Source: Ignavibacteriales bacterium (GTDB lineage: Bacteria > Bacteroidota > Ignavibacteria > Ignavibacteriales > Ignavibacteriaceae). Taken from it: a DNA stretch of 64,000 nucleotides. The stretch covers positions 620,001 to 684,000 of the forward strand of contig JADJIA010000001.1 of the NCBI GenBank assembly GCA_016707285.1, in the 5' to 3' direction. This document shows positions 47,028 through 55,788 of this stretch, piece by piece. Made by a program: the position numbers and the translations under genes. The notes beneath the pieces were generated by a model that saw only the letters and a program-made list of their open reading frames with translations, had not been told where the DNA came from and did not search any database. The first letter of the stretch is position 1. The number at the start of each line of letters is the position of its first letter.

Positions 47028-47867
47028 ATGAGGTTTATCCTGCTTACAATATTCAGACCGGTCAATTTTCTGATTACTTTTATTTCCGGCTTTCTTGCAG
47101 TACTGCTCGCAGAAGGGGGAATATTCTCACATACCACCCTCTATTTTGGTGTGCTCATTGGAAGTTCGGCAGCTCTAATCGGTTCGGGTGGTAACATTAT
47201 CAACGATATTCTTGATCAAAAAACCGATAAAATTAACCGCCCCGCGAGACCCCTTCCTTCAGGGGAATTAACGACAAAAACTGCCACCCGGCTTTACATT
47301 TTTTGTAAATTATCCGGTGTGTTTATAGCCTCAATTGCCGGAATAATCCCGGCCATTATTGCCGGTATTACATCCTTTGCCCTCTTTTTCTACTCCTACT
47401 CTCTTAAGAGTATCCCACTCGTCGGAAACCTCACCATTGCCCTGCTAACAGGATTAGTTTTCATTTTCGGTGCTTCAGCGGTTAACAATTATGAAAATGC
47501 TCTTTTTCCTTTTATTTTTTCATTTTTGATTAATTTGATCAGAGAGATAGTTAAGGATATTGAGGATGTCCCCGGCGATGGGAAAACAGGCATCACCACA
47601 TTTCCTGTTGTTTTTGGAGTTCCGCTATCAAAAAAAATAATCACGATTTTGATTTTATCCCTTATAATTGCCACTTTTATTCCATTTGTATTGGAGATTT
47701 ACAAAATTGAGTACCTCATTATCATAACACTTTCGGTGAATCCGGCTCTGGTACTCTCGCTGAAATCACTAACAAAAGCTGAAAATCAAAAGGATTATTC
47801 AGCTATAAGTCGTAACTTAAAATTTATCATGTTTCTTGGTATTTTTGCAATTTTGTTGGGTTTATGA
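47028..47867 (+). CDS. UbiA-family prenyltransferase, DGGGP synthase-like
   Basis: About 279 residues with 8-9 membrane helices. The two Asp-rich motifs of UbiA enzymes are IINDILDQKTDKINRPARPLPSGEL (~60-85) and KDIEDVPGDGKTGITTFPVVFG (~175-196). The spacing and the KINRPxRPLPSG form resemble digeranylgeranylglyceryl phosphate synthases of archaea and their bacterial FCB-group homologues more than MenA, UbiA or heme O synthases. It would attach a prenyl chain to a glycerol-phosphate or similar acceptor. The ATG at 47028 is favoured over 46977 because the extension lies over a promoter-like element. It overlaps rnhB by ATGA. Confidence 0.75.
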   Translation: MRFILLTIFRPVNFLITFISGFLAVLLAEGGIFSHTTLYFGVLIGSSAALIGSGGNIINDILDQKTDKINRPARPLPSGELTTKTATRLYIFCKLSGVFIASIAGIIPAIIAGITSFALFFYSYSLKSIPLVGNLTIALLTGLVFIFGASAVNNYENALFPFIFSFLINLIREIVKDIEDVPGDGKTGITTFPVVFGVPLSKKIITILILSLIIATFIPFVLEIYKIEYLIIITLSVNPALVLSLKSLTKAENQKDYSAISRNLKFIMFLGIFAILLGL

Positions 47868-48487
47868 AAAGTTTTGATGACCACTACCGGAAGGAATTTA
47901 ACACTAACCATCTTGCCGGAACTGATGAAGCAGGCAGAGGCCCACTTGCGGGACCAGTGGTTGCGGCTGCGGTCATTTTGCCCCCCGATATCAATCTTCC
48001 GGGTGTAAATGATTCAAAACAGTTAACCGATAGAAAACGGAGAGAATTGATCGACATGATTTACTCCCGCGCAATCGCCGTTAATCATGTTATTATTGAA
48101 CCTGCCGAGATTGATCGGATAAACATTTTGCGGGCATCACTCAAGGCAATGAAGTTTTCTGTTGAGGCATTAAACTCCGTTCCGGGTGTAATCCTCGTTG
48201 ACGGAAACAAACGATTTGACACTTTAATCCCACTTTTCCCGATTGTAAAGGGAGATTCAAAATCGTTATCAATCGCTGCTGCCTCCATCGTCGCTAAAGT
48301 TGTCAGAGATGATATTATGCTTCAGTTGGCATCTGAGTATCCCGGTTATGGCTGGGATCACAACAAAGGTTACCCGACAAAATCACACATCAAAGCATTA
48401 CAAGAACTTGGTCCAACCCCCTACCACCGACTAACTTTTATCGATCACTTGATTTCTCCCGGTTTGTTTGATGACCTCAGTCATTAA
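47864..48487 (+). CDS. rnhB: Ribonuclease HII
   Basis: 207-residue RNase HII that removes ribonucleotides from DNA. Catalytic acids are in [18 protein letters not shown] (D and E), [10 protein letters not shown] (D) and [12 protein letters not shown] (D). [16 protein letters not shown] and [31 protein letters not shown] are diagnostic. The start overlaps the prenyltransferase stop (ATGA). Confidence 0.95.
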   Translation: [207 protein letters not shown]

Positions 48488-48550
48488 TAGTAGGAAATTC
48501 TACAAGTTTTTCATAATTTTCTTGATATCTTTCGTCTTCGATTGCCGTCC

Positions 48551-48589
48551 CATCCGTGAAAATCCGTGTTAAATCCGTGTCATCCGTGG
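48551..48589. repeat. Four ATCCGTG direct repeats
   Basis: ATCCGTG at 48552, 48562, 48573 and 48582 in the 177-bp gap before the DUF5009-type gene. A related, inverted series (CACAGAT, CACAGAT, CACGGAG) is at 58984-59010. Confidence 0.7.
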
Positions 48590-48664
48590 AACTATCCTCT
48601 ACTTTCTTATTCTAAATTTAATTAAGTTTTGAGATAGAGATTTTAGTTTTTAAAAGGCAGAAAT

Positions 48665-50197
48665 ATGGAAGAGAAATCAACAACCGGAATTCGTTCCTAT
48701 GCACTCGACGCACTCAGGGGTTTTGCAATCCTGACCATGATACTCTCAGGCAGTATCTCTTTTGGGAACCTCCCGGCGTGGATGTATCATGCACAGGTTC
48801 CACCACCACTACATAAATTTATCCCCTCCATTCCCGGAATTACCTGGGTTGATCTGGTTTTCCCCTTTTTTCTCTTTGCAATGGGAGCTGCATTTCCTCT
48901 TGCCCTCTCTAAAAAAATAAAAGATGACAAGGTTCCCTTTAATCTGATCCTTCAGATATTTAAGAGGGGTTTGTTGTTATGCTTTTTTGCAATTGTTATT
49001 CAACATATCAGACCCAATGTACTCAGTGCCACCCCTGATGTCTTTACCTGGCTGATCGCCTTGTTGGGGTTTGCTCTGCTTTTCCTCATTTTCTGGCGTT
49101 TTCCTGAGTCAATATCAAAAAATGTTGGACTCAGCTTAAGAGCAACCGGTTGGATTGGAATCGTCCTGCTGTTGGCATTAGTTACTTATCCCGATGGTTC
49201 GGGCTTCAAAATGTCACGATTTGATATCATTATCGCAGTTTTGGCGGAAGTGTCGGTTTTTGGATCACTAATCTGGTTGTTCACTCGCAAAAACTGGATG
49301 TTGAGACTTGGAATAATGGCGCTTGTTGTTGCCATCAGATTATCCCACAACTCCGGTGAAGGATTTGTTAAAGATCTCGCCATGCTTCAACCTTCGGGCT
49401 GGGTGGTGAATGTACATTTTTTAAAATATCTGCTTATCGTCCTCCCCGGTACAATTGCCGGTGATATCATCGTAAAAATGATGAAAACCGATAGTCAGGT
49501 AATCATTGATACCTTTAACGAATATAAAGTGAATGCCGCATTTCTCGCTGTTTTTATGGTCGGTTTCATCGTTTTATCACTCGTTACACTCTATAACCGT
49601 TGGGTTTGGCAGGGATTTGTTGGCGGAATCGCTCTTTGTGCTGCTTCTTGGGTTCTGTTAAAAGATATGAAGGGTGGTTATTACGATATTCTTAAAGAGG
49701 TTTTTAAGTGGGGAGTTTTTTGGTTCATTCTGGGATTTATGCTTGAACCTTTTGAGGGAGGAATCAAAAAAGATCATTCAACGATAAGTTATTATTTCCT
49801 TACTTCGGGGCTTGCGTTATTTTTTATCATTTTTTCGTCAATCGTCATCGATTTTTTCAGGAAAAAATCATATCTCGGTCTTCTGATCGACAGTGGACAA
49901 AACCCGATGATAGCTTATGCCGGCGGTGGAAATATCATCACCCCAATTATCGGCATCTTCGGAATTCAAACATTGATGAATGCATGGTTCACAACACCAT
50001 TTTTGGGATTCCTGAGAGGATTTCTTTTCACTCTCGCCCTTGCATACATCGTAAAACTCTTCACAAGATATAAAATCTTTTGGAGATCTAAATTTTATAA
50101 AAGGTCTCCCTCAGCTCATAAAATTAATGGAGGATATTCTATTCATCAACACCGATTCGAGTATCCTCCAACCTCCACAAACAAAAATAATACCTAA
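48665..50197 (+). CDS. DUF5009-type multipass membrane protein (acyltransferase-like)
   Basis: 510 residues, about 11-12 membrane helices. The N-terminus RSYALDALRGFAILTMILSGSI is the shared motif of the heparan-alpha-glucosaminide N-acetyltransferase/DUF5009 group; WVDLVFPFFLFAMGAAFPLAL and AYAGGGNIITPIIGI are also typical. Members are predicted to transfer acetyl groups across the membrane to sugars, but the bacterial substrate is unknown. The C-terminal ~30 residues are polar and run into a short tandem heptamer repeat. Convergent with dnaG. Confidence 0.8.
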   Translation: MEEKSTTGIRSYALDALRGFAILTMILSGSISFGNLPAWMYHAQVPPPLHKFIPSIPGITWVDLVFPFFLFAMGAAFPLALSKKIKDDKVPFNLILQIFKRGLLLCFFAIVIQHIRPNVLSATPDVFTWLIALLGFALLFLIFWRFPESISKNVGLSLRATGWIGIVLLLALVTYPDGSGFKMSRFDIIIAVLAEVSVFGSLIWLFTRKNWMLRLGIMALVVAIRLSHNSGEGFVKDLAMLQPSGWVVNVHFLKYLLIVLPGTIAGDIIVKMMKTDSQVIIDTFNEYKVNAAFLAVFMVGFIVLSLVTLYNRWVWQGFVGGIALCAASWVLLKDMKGGYYDILKEVFKWGVFWFILGFMLEPFEGGIKKDHSTISYYFLTSGLALFFIIFSSIVIDFFRKKSYLGLLIDSGQNPMIAYAGGGNIITPIIGIFGIQTLMNAWFTTPFLGFLRGFLFTLALAYIVKLFTRYKIFWRSKFYKRSPSAHKINGGYSIHQHRFEYPPTSTNKNNT

Positions 50198-50216
50198 TAC
50201 TTAATACCTGATACCT
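50189..50216. repeat. Tandem heptamer repeat across two convergent stop codons
   Basis: AATACCT, AATACTT, AATACCT, GATACCT in exact 7-bp register. It includes the TAA of the DUF5009-type gene and the stop of dnaG. Confidence 0.75.
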
Positions 50217-52116
50217 ACCCAATCACTGTTTTAAGTTCATCCATAATCCTCGAGATGTCCTGTTTTTCATCGAGGTAGGTTTTTAAGTCGAGGACAAGTT
50301 CACCTATCCGTATTGAGTCGCTGGTATTGGAAATTTCCTTGTGGATCTCTTTCAACATTTCATCAATTCGAAGCAGTCTGAATTTTTTAACCGCATCGAT
50401 TGTATAAAGCGATAATGTTGCTTCGGTACTGCTTGGGAGCAAATCATCAAGTTGTTCACTTATTTTATGTTTATCCATCACCAAATCGAGAATATAGTTT
50501 TGTTCCTCGAGCGTATAATGATCTTTCAGATTATTCACTGTTGGAATGGTCCCTGACTCAAGTTCTTCAAATACCTTTTCAGCAATTCCATAATGAATTG
50601 GGAGAGTATATTCCTCCGGTCTTATAAACTGAAAAATAAACCTTACAACTTTTTCATCACCTTCAAACATCAGTTTTATTATTTCAATTTCGTTAAGCTG
50701 AAATGCCGAAAGAGGGTTCCGTTCAATAGTTTGTTTGGCAACAACAGGAGTCCTGGCAGTTTGAACAGCCGTCTCCTGCGGCGTTGGCCTTTCCCTGAGT
50801 TCAAGGGCTCTTGTTTCAATTTCCTTCTCCCTGAACTTTTCAATGTCTTCTTCGAGTACCTTTTCTCTGAGTTTAAATTTTTCTGCTATCGCTTTTTGGA
50901 AAAGAGTCCTTTTTAAAGCATCAGGAATTAATGCCACGGGACGCAGCATTTCCTTCACAGCCTCAGTCATTTTATCGGGATTTTGGAAATATCCTCCCCT
51001 CTCAAATACCAGATATTGGTAATCGATAAATTCTCTGGCATTTTTTACATATTCAAGGAATTCTTTTGCCCCGTGTTTGTGCACAAAGGAATCGGGATCC
51101 TCTCCCTCCGGAAGTGTCATAATCTTCAGATTCAGATTGTGTTTCATCACAATCTCGATACTCCGCATGGCAGCTTTATAACCTGCGGCATCTGAATCAA
51201 AAAGCAGATAAAAATTCTTTGTATAACTTGAAAGAAGTTTTACCTGATCATCGGTTAAAGCTGTTCCCGAAACGGCAGCAATATTTTTAATTCCATGTTG
51301 ATACAAAGAGATTACATCAAGATATCCCTCAACAACAATAACGAAATCCTCTTTCCTAATTTCATCTTTGGAATGGGACAATCCATAAAGAACTTTGGAT
51401 TTGTTATAAATTGGACTTTCAGGCGAATTGATATATTTACCCGTATCCGTCCGTTTTTCAAGAATTCTGCCACCGGCTCCAATCTCCCTTCCATGATGGG
51501 AAAAGATTGGGAAAATTAATCTGCCGACAAATCTTTCATAAATTTTTCCTTCACTTACCCCGAGAAAACCAAGCTCGATTGCTTTCTTTTCATCAAATCC
51601 ACCCTTTTTGTAGAATTCAATCAGTTTCCCTCTTACTCCACCACCGTACCCGATTCCAAAATTTTGTATTGAGGAGTCGTTTATGTTACGATTCTTCAGA
51701 TATTCAAGAATATGTTTATTTGCGCTGTTTTTTGTCAGGTTCTCAGCAAAATAATGGATTGTGGCTTTTGTAATGTCGAAGTACTCTTCAAATTTTTTCT
51801 GTTCTTCCTGTCCTCTTTCATCCCTGAGAGGCAGATCAACTCCATATTCCCGCGCAAGTTCTTTCACAGAATCAAAAAAGGAGAGATTGTTATATTCCAT
51901 CAAAAACTTGATCGCATTTCCCCCTTTGTGGCAACCAAAACAGTAAAAAATCTGTTTTTTTGCATTTACGGAGAATGAGGGAGTCTTTTCATTGTGGAAT
52001 GGACATAATCCTTTGTAGTTTATCCCCGTTTTTCTCAAACGGACATACTTCGAGACCACATCCACGATGTCGGCTGCTTGAATAATTTCTTGTATTTTGT
52101 CTTCCGGAATATTCAT
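50215..52116 (-). CDS. dnaG: DNA primase
   Basis: 633 residues. The zinc-binding CHC2 motif CPFHNEKTPSFSVNAKKQIFYCFGCHKGG is at ~38-66, the RNA polymerase core has GFGIGYGGG and GAGGRILEKRTDTGKYINSPESPIYNKSKVLYG, and TOPRIM follows with VVEGYLDVISLYQHGI (Glu) and LLFDSDAAG (DxD). The C-terminal ~180 residues, after a Thr/Pro-rich linker, form the helicase-interaction domain. It synthesises RNA primers at the replication fork. No rpoD or rpsU accompanies it. Confidence 0.95.
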   Translation of the reverse strand: MNIPEDKIQEIIQAADIVDVVSKYVRLRKTGINYKGLCPFHNEKTPSFSVNAKKQIFYCFGCHKGGNAIKFLMEYNNLSFFDSVKELAREYGVDLPLRDERGQEEQKKFEEYFDITKATIHYFAENLTKNSANKHILEYLKNRNINDSSIQNFGIGYGGGVRGKLIEFYKKGGFDEKKAIELGFLGVSEGKIYERFVGRLIFPIFSHHGREIGAGGRILEKRTDTGKYINSPESPIYNKSKVLYGLSHSKDEIRKEDFVIVVEGYLDVISLYQHGIKNIAAVSGTALTDDQVKLLSSYTKNFYLLFDSDAAGYKAAMRSIEIVMKHNLNLKIMTLPEGEDPDSFVHKHGAKEFLEYVKNAREFIDYQYLVFERGGYFQNPDKMTEAVKEMLRPVALIPDALKRTLFQKAIAEKFKLREKVLEEDIEKFREKEIETRALELRERPTPQETAVQTARTPVVAKQTIERNPLSAFQLNEIEIIKLMFEGDEKVVRFIFQFIRPEEYTLPIHYGIAEKVFEELESGTIPTVNNLKDHYTLEEQNYILDLVMDKHKISEQLDDLLPSSTEATLSLYTIDAVKKFRLLRIDEMLKEIHKEISNTSDSIRIGELVLDLKTYLDEKQDISRIMDELKTVIG

Positions 52117-52305
52117 CTTATTGGGAGATGAGAAACAGGTTTAAATAGAAGAATTTACATCTTTCTACGATGTGATCCATCTTGACTTGTTGCTCAACCT
52201 GAACTTTCTTCATTGATTTTAAGTTTAGTTACAAAAATAACCTCTTGCAAAGATATATTTAAATTTAATTTTTGAATCTTTTAATTTCTTACATACAACT
52301 TCAAT

Positions 52306-52740
52306 ATGACAAAAATTTTCGACCCCCAAGTACTTCTGACAAATAATGTTTTTGCCCAAAAAGTTTATAACTCCTCCCTCACAAAATGGTCGCGTTATAA
52401 AACCCGCGAGGTTATGGTGGGAGATGTGGGAATTGGCGGAAACAACCCTGTGCGAATTCAGAGCATGACAACCACCGATACAATGAACACCATTGCAACC
52501 GTTGAGCAGTCAATCAGAATGATTGAAGCAGGATGCGAACTTGTCAGAATTACAGCCCCAAGTCTTAAAGAAGCCCAAAATCTTGAAGTTATTAAAAAAG
52601 AATTGAAGGCTCGTGGATATAACACTCCCCTCATCGCCGATATTCACTTCACTCCAAATGCTGCGGAACTTGCAGCACGACTGATCGAAAAAGTAAGGGT
52701 TAACCCGGTAACTATGTTGACAGAAAAAGATTTGAAGTGA
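52306..52740 (+). CDS. ispG: IspG (GcpE) N-terminal part, frameshifted
   Basis: 4-hydroxy-3-methylbut-2-enyl-diphosphate synthase of the methylerythritol phosphate pathway, first 133 or so residues: TREVMVGDVGIGGNNPVRIQSMTTTDT and LVRITAPSLKEAQNL...YNTPLIADIHFTPNAAELAA...EKVRVNP. After VRVNP (52695-52707) the frame changes: the expected GNYVDRKRFEVIEYDD is encoded one base back. The true gene is 52306-54419 with one base missing in CCCGG at 52704-52708. An essential gene should not be broken, so this is suspected sequence error or a very recent mutation. Confidence 0.85.
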   Translation: MTKIFDPQVLLTNNVFAQKVYNSSLTKWSRYKTREVMVGDVGIGGNNPVRIQSMTTTDTMNTIATVEQSIRMIEAGCELVRITAPSLKEAQNLEVIKKELKARGYNTPLIADIHFTPNAAELAARLIEKVRVNPVTMLTEKDLK

Positions 52741-54419
52741 TTGAGTATGATGACACTACTTACCAGCAAGAAGTTGACAGAATAAGAAAAAGATTTACTC
52801 CATTGGTAAAGATTTGCAAGGAATATGGGACGGCAATGAGGATCGGTACAAACCACGGTTCCCTCTCCGACAGAATTATGAGCAGATTTGGCGACACACC
52901 CCTCGGGATGGTGGAGTCAGCCCTTGAGTTTGTCAGAATCTGTATGGATGAAAATTACCACAATATTGTGCTTTCCATGAAAGCAAGTAATACACAAGTG
53001 ATGGTTGAAGCTTACCGCCTTCTTGTCAGTAAAATGGTTGAGGAAGGGATGAACTATCCTCTTCACCTTGGTGTAACAGAAGCAGGAGGTGGAGAAGATG
53101 GAAGAGTTAAATCAGCCCTGGGGATTGGTGCCTTACTTGAAGATGGACTGGGAGATACCATTCGTGTAAGTCTTACTGAAGACCCCGAATTTGAAGTGCC
53201 CGTTGCAATCGAACTTGCCAACAGATATAAAAACCGTGAGCAGCATTCACCTGTTCCTGAAATTTCAGTCAATCCGATTAACCCGTTTGATTATAAAAGG
53301 AGAGAATCACTTCAACTGCTTAATATCGGTGGCACTTCAGTACCTGTTGTTATGATCGATATGTCACAGAGTGATGTTTCATCCCCGGAATCACTAGTTC
53401 CGGTAGGTTATTTTTATGATGAACCAACTGACAAGTGGAACATGAATGACATGGCATGTGATTATCTTTTCCTGGGAAATAACCTCCCGGGTTTTGATCT
53501 GCCACATGGACTAAGAGCTGTGTATGATTATAACTTCTGGAAATCGATTGATTTAAAAGGAAGAGCCATTCCCCTTCTGAGTAAAGATGAATATCTTACC
53601 GAGAATGATCCAACTCTTCTATTTAAGTTTTTGCAGATTACACTCCCCGAACTTGATGAAGAAGTAATAAACAAACTTAAAAGTGATGCCTACACAATTA
53701 TTCTGCTTGGAACGGATAATTCCCATGGAATGGCTGAGCAAAGAAGGTTCTTTTTTGAACTTATATCAAACGATATCAAAAATCCTGTGATCATTCAAAG
53801 GAACTATTCAAATATCACCGAAGAACAATTTCTTCTCTACCCCTCCACCGATTTTGGTGCATTATTAATTGATGGTTTGGGGGATGGAGTGTTTATTGGG
53901 AACTCCGGAACCGCAGAACTTCAGAACCTCAGTGTTTCAGAACCTCAGAACTCCGGAACCGCAGAACCGCAGAACCGCAGTGTTTCAGAACTTCAGTACT
54001 CCGGAACCGCAGAACTTCAGAATTCCGGAACCTCTGTACAACAAAACCTCAGTACTGAAGTTATAAATCGAGTACTCTTCGGAATATTACAGGCTGCGAG
54101 GGTAAGAACCTCCAAAACCGAATATATCGCCTGTCCATCGTGTGGCAGAACATTATTCGACCTTCAAGAAACAACAGAGATGATCCGCAAACGCACTTCC
54201 CACCTGAAAGGTGTAAAAATTGCAATTATGGGCTGCATCGTTAACGGTCCCGGAGAAATGGCAGATGCTGACTACGGATATGTTGGCAGTGGCCCCGGTA
54301 AAATCACCCTCTACCGCGGAAAGGAAATTGTTACAAAAGCAATCGCCTCCGAATTTGCCGTCGATAAACTGATTGACCTGATCCGCGAGGATGGGAACTG
54401 GGTTGAGCAAGCAGGGTAG
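52737..54419 (+). CDS. ispG: IspG (GcpE) main part with internal octamer-repeat insertion
   Basis: Remaining ~560 residues of the large-type IspG found in Bacteroidota, Chlorobi and plants. The rest of the TIM barrel is RIGTNHGSLSDRIMSRFGDTPLGMVESALEF...VLSMKASNTQVMVEAYR...LHLGVTEAGGGEDGRVKSALGIG. It is followed by the long inserted A* domain (~180-380). The C-terminal [4Fe-4S] domain has ligands in YIACPSCGRTLF and MGCIVNGPGEMADADYGYVG. Between GLGDGVFI and INRVLFGILQAAR lies a ~53-residue repetitive insertion encoded by 8-bp repeats (53898-54057). The N-terminal part is in another frame (see 52306-52740); translation from the ATT/GTG region near 52737 would lack half of the barrel. Confidence 0.88.
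   Translation: MIEYDDTTYQQEVDRIRKRFTPLVKICKEYGTAMRIGTNHGSLSDRIMSRFGDTPLGMVESALEFVRICMDENYHNIVLSMKASNTQVMVEAYRLLVSKMVEEGMNYPLHLGVTEAGGGEDGRVKSALGIGALLEDGLGDTIRVSLTEDPEFEVPVAIELANRYKNREQHSPVPEISVNPINPFDYKRRESLQLLNIGGTSVPVVMIDMSQSDVSSPESLVPVGYFYDEPTDKWNMNDMACDYLFLGNNLPGFDLPHGLRAVYDYNFWKSIDLKGRAIPLLSKDEYLTENDPTLLFKFLQITLPELDEEVINKLKSDAYTIILLGTDNSHGMAEQRRFFFELISNDIKNPVIIQRNYSNITEEQFLLYPSTDFGALLIDGLGDGVFIGNSGTAELQNLSVSEPQNSGTAEPQNRSVSELQYSGTAELQNSGTSVQQNLSTEVINRVLFGILQAARVRTSKTEYIACPSCGRTLFDLQETTEMIRKRTSHLKGVKIAIMGCIVNGPGEMADADYGYVGSGPGKITLYRGKEIVTKAIASEFAVDKLIDLIREDGNWVEQAG
53898..54057 (+). repeat. Octamer array inside ispG, 20 units
   Basis: Twenty contiguous 8-bp units such as CGGAACCG, CAGAACTT, CAGAACCT, CAGTGTTT and CAGAACTC. 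As three octamers are 24 bp, the frame yields an 8-residue repeat: SGTAELQN, LSVSEPQN, SGTAEPQN, RSVSELQY, SGTAELQN, SGTSVQQN. Confidence 0.93.
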
Positions 54420-54534
54420 GAACCTAGAGTTGAGCTTCAGACTGAGTACTTGAGAACTCGAGTGCCTTGAGTTCTAAAGTTCAAGCTCTTTGTTCTAGGT
54501 TCTGAGTTCTGCGGTCTCTCAAGTTCTCCCAATT
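54420..54534. repeat. Degenerate octamer-like sequence after ispG
   Basis: GAGTTCTA, AAGTTCAA, GGTTCTGA, GTTCTGCG and AGTTCTCC recur at roughly 8-bp spacing. It is more decayed than the other octamer arrays. No gene seen. Confidence 0.5.
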
Positions 54535-54564
54535 TTGCCATGTTAAAAAAATATTATATTTTTG
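54535..54564 (+). promoter_or_regulatory. Bacteroidota-type promoter upstream of nif3
   Basis: TTG (54535-54537), 19 bp, TATTTTTG (54557-54564): a full match to TTG-N19-21-TAnnTTTG. The start of transcription would be near 54571. Confidence 0.65.
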
Positions 54565-54572
54565 TAAAGTTT

Positions 54573-54644
54573 ATGTTTACACTTTGCAAAATGACGAAAT
54601 ACCAAATAGTACCAGAAATTTATTTTTCAAGCAACGCTTTTTAG
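54573..54644 (+). CDS. Possible 23-codon leader ORF before nif3
   Basis: ATG TTT ACA CTT TGC ... GCT TTT TAG, encoding MFTLCKMTKYQIVPEIYFSS and three more residues. It begins almost at the predicted transcription start and ends 17 bp before a terminator hairpin. It could be a leader peptide of an attenuator or merely chance. Confidence 0.25.
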   Translation: MFTLCKMTKYQIVPEIYFSSNAF

Positions 54645-54661
54645 TTATCATTATACTTATC

Positions 54662-54692
54662 GCACTTCAAGTTTTAGAAGTGCTTTTTTTTT
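54662..54692 (+). terminator. Intrinsic terminator 4 bp before the nif3 start
   Basis: GCACTTC / GAAGTGC 7-bp stem with an 8-nt loop, followed by T9. It ends 4 bp before the ATG of nif3, which is unusual for a simple gene-end terminator. Confidence 0.8.
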
Positions 54693-54696
54693 CTTT

Positions 54697-55716
54697 ATGA
54701 GAGTACAGCAAATAGCAAATTTTTTTGACGGCTGGGCACCAAAGTTCATTCAGTGGGAGCGGGACAATACCGGACTGCTCGTTGGCAGGAGCCAACAGGA
54801 GGTAACAGGTGTCTTGCTCTGCCTCGATGTAACCGGTGACGCACTTGAAAGAGCTCAAAAACTTAAGTGCAACCTTGTAATAAGTCATCATCCATTGATC
54901 TTTTTCCCAATGAAAAAGATAACACCGGAGACAGACAAAACCTCAGATTTGATTTACAAACTCATAAAAAACGACACTTCCCTTCTTTCTTATCATACAA
55001 ACCTCGATTTTACCTCCGACGGAGTTAATCACCAAACCGCTAAAAAACTTAAAATTTCCGATATTAAATTCCTTAAACCAATCAGCAACAAATCGTTGAA
55101 ATTAGTCACATTTGTGCCTAAAAAGGATGTTGGAACTCTTTCTGAAGCAATTTTTGGTGCAGGTGGTGGTATAATCGGCGAATATACAAATTGCAGTTTT
55201 ACCTCTGAAGGAACGGGAACTTTCACCGGTTCGGGAAATTCGAATCCAACAATTGGTGAAAAACAAAAATTTGAAAAGGTTGATGAAGTTCGACTCGAAG
55301 TTTTAATTAATGAAGGTATTCGCGGGAAGGTGATAAGAGCACTGCTTGAAGCACATCCCTATGAAGAGCCTGCTTACGACATCTATCCACTTAAAAGTGA
55401 TGAAACACTTTATGGACAAGGTGTTACCGGTTACCTCAATAGTGAGATGGAAGAAAACCTGTTTCTTAAACACATCTCAGAATGTCTCAATTGCGATGCA
55501 CTTAGACATTCAAAATTAACAGGCAAACAAATAAAAAAAGTAGCGGTTTTTGGCGGTTCGGCTTCAGAACATCTTGAAGATGCCATAAAAGCCGGGTGTG
55601 ATGCCTTTATTACCGCTGATGTCAGATACCACACATTTCAAGATGCTGAAAACAGGATTTTACTTGTTGATGCAGGCCATTTTGAAACCGAGGTGCCCGT
55701 CCTTGAAGAAATGTAA
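54697..55716 (+). CDS. Nif3-like dinuclear metal-center protein
   Basis: 339 residues, Nif3/YqfO family (also called GTP cyclohydrolase I type 2), a metal-binding hexamer of unclear activity. Metal ligands are in VISHHPLIFFP (HH), YHTNLDFTSDGVN (H/D) and VDAGHFETEVPVLEE (H, E). The inserted YqfO/CutA-like domain (~130-245, VTFVPKKDVGTLSEAIFGAGGGIIGEYTNCSF...AHPYEEPAYDIY) is present. The end is abrupt: after VPVLEEM a stop intervenes, while the +1 frame continues CKTEVYIFDGVSNPVNYYS up to 55792, a Nif3-like C-terminus (SNPVNYY). A frameshift near 55708 is likely. Confidence 0.85.
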   Translation: MRVQQIANFFDGWAPKFIQWERDNTGLLVGRSQQEVTGVLLCLDVTGDALERAQKLKCNLVISHHPLIFFPMKKITPETDKTSDLIYKLIKNDTSLLSYHTNLDFTSDGVNHQTAKKLKISDIKFLKPISNKSLKLVTFVPKKDVGTLSEAIFGAGGGIIGEYTNCSFTSEGTGTFTGSGNSNPTIGEKQKFEKVDEVRLEVLINEGIRGKVIRALLEAHPYEEPAYDIYPLKSDETLYGQGVTGYLNSEMEENLFLKHISECLNCDALRHSKLTGKQIKKVAVFGGSASEHLEDAIKAGCDAFITADVRYHTFQDAENRILLVDAGHFETEVPVLEEM

Positions 55717-55788
55717 AACAGAAGTTTACATCTTTGACGGAGTTTCCAACCCCGTCAATTATTACAGTTATTTAGAAAGGAGTCCACA

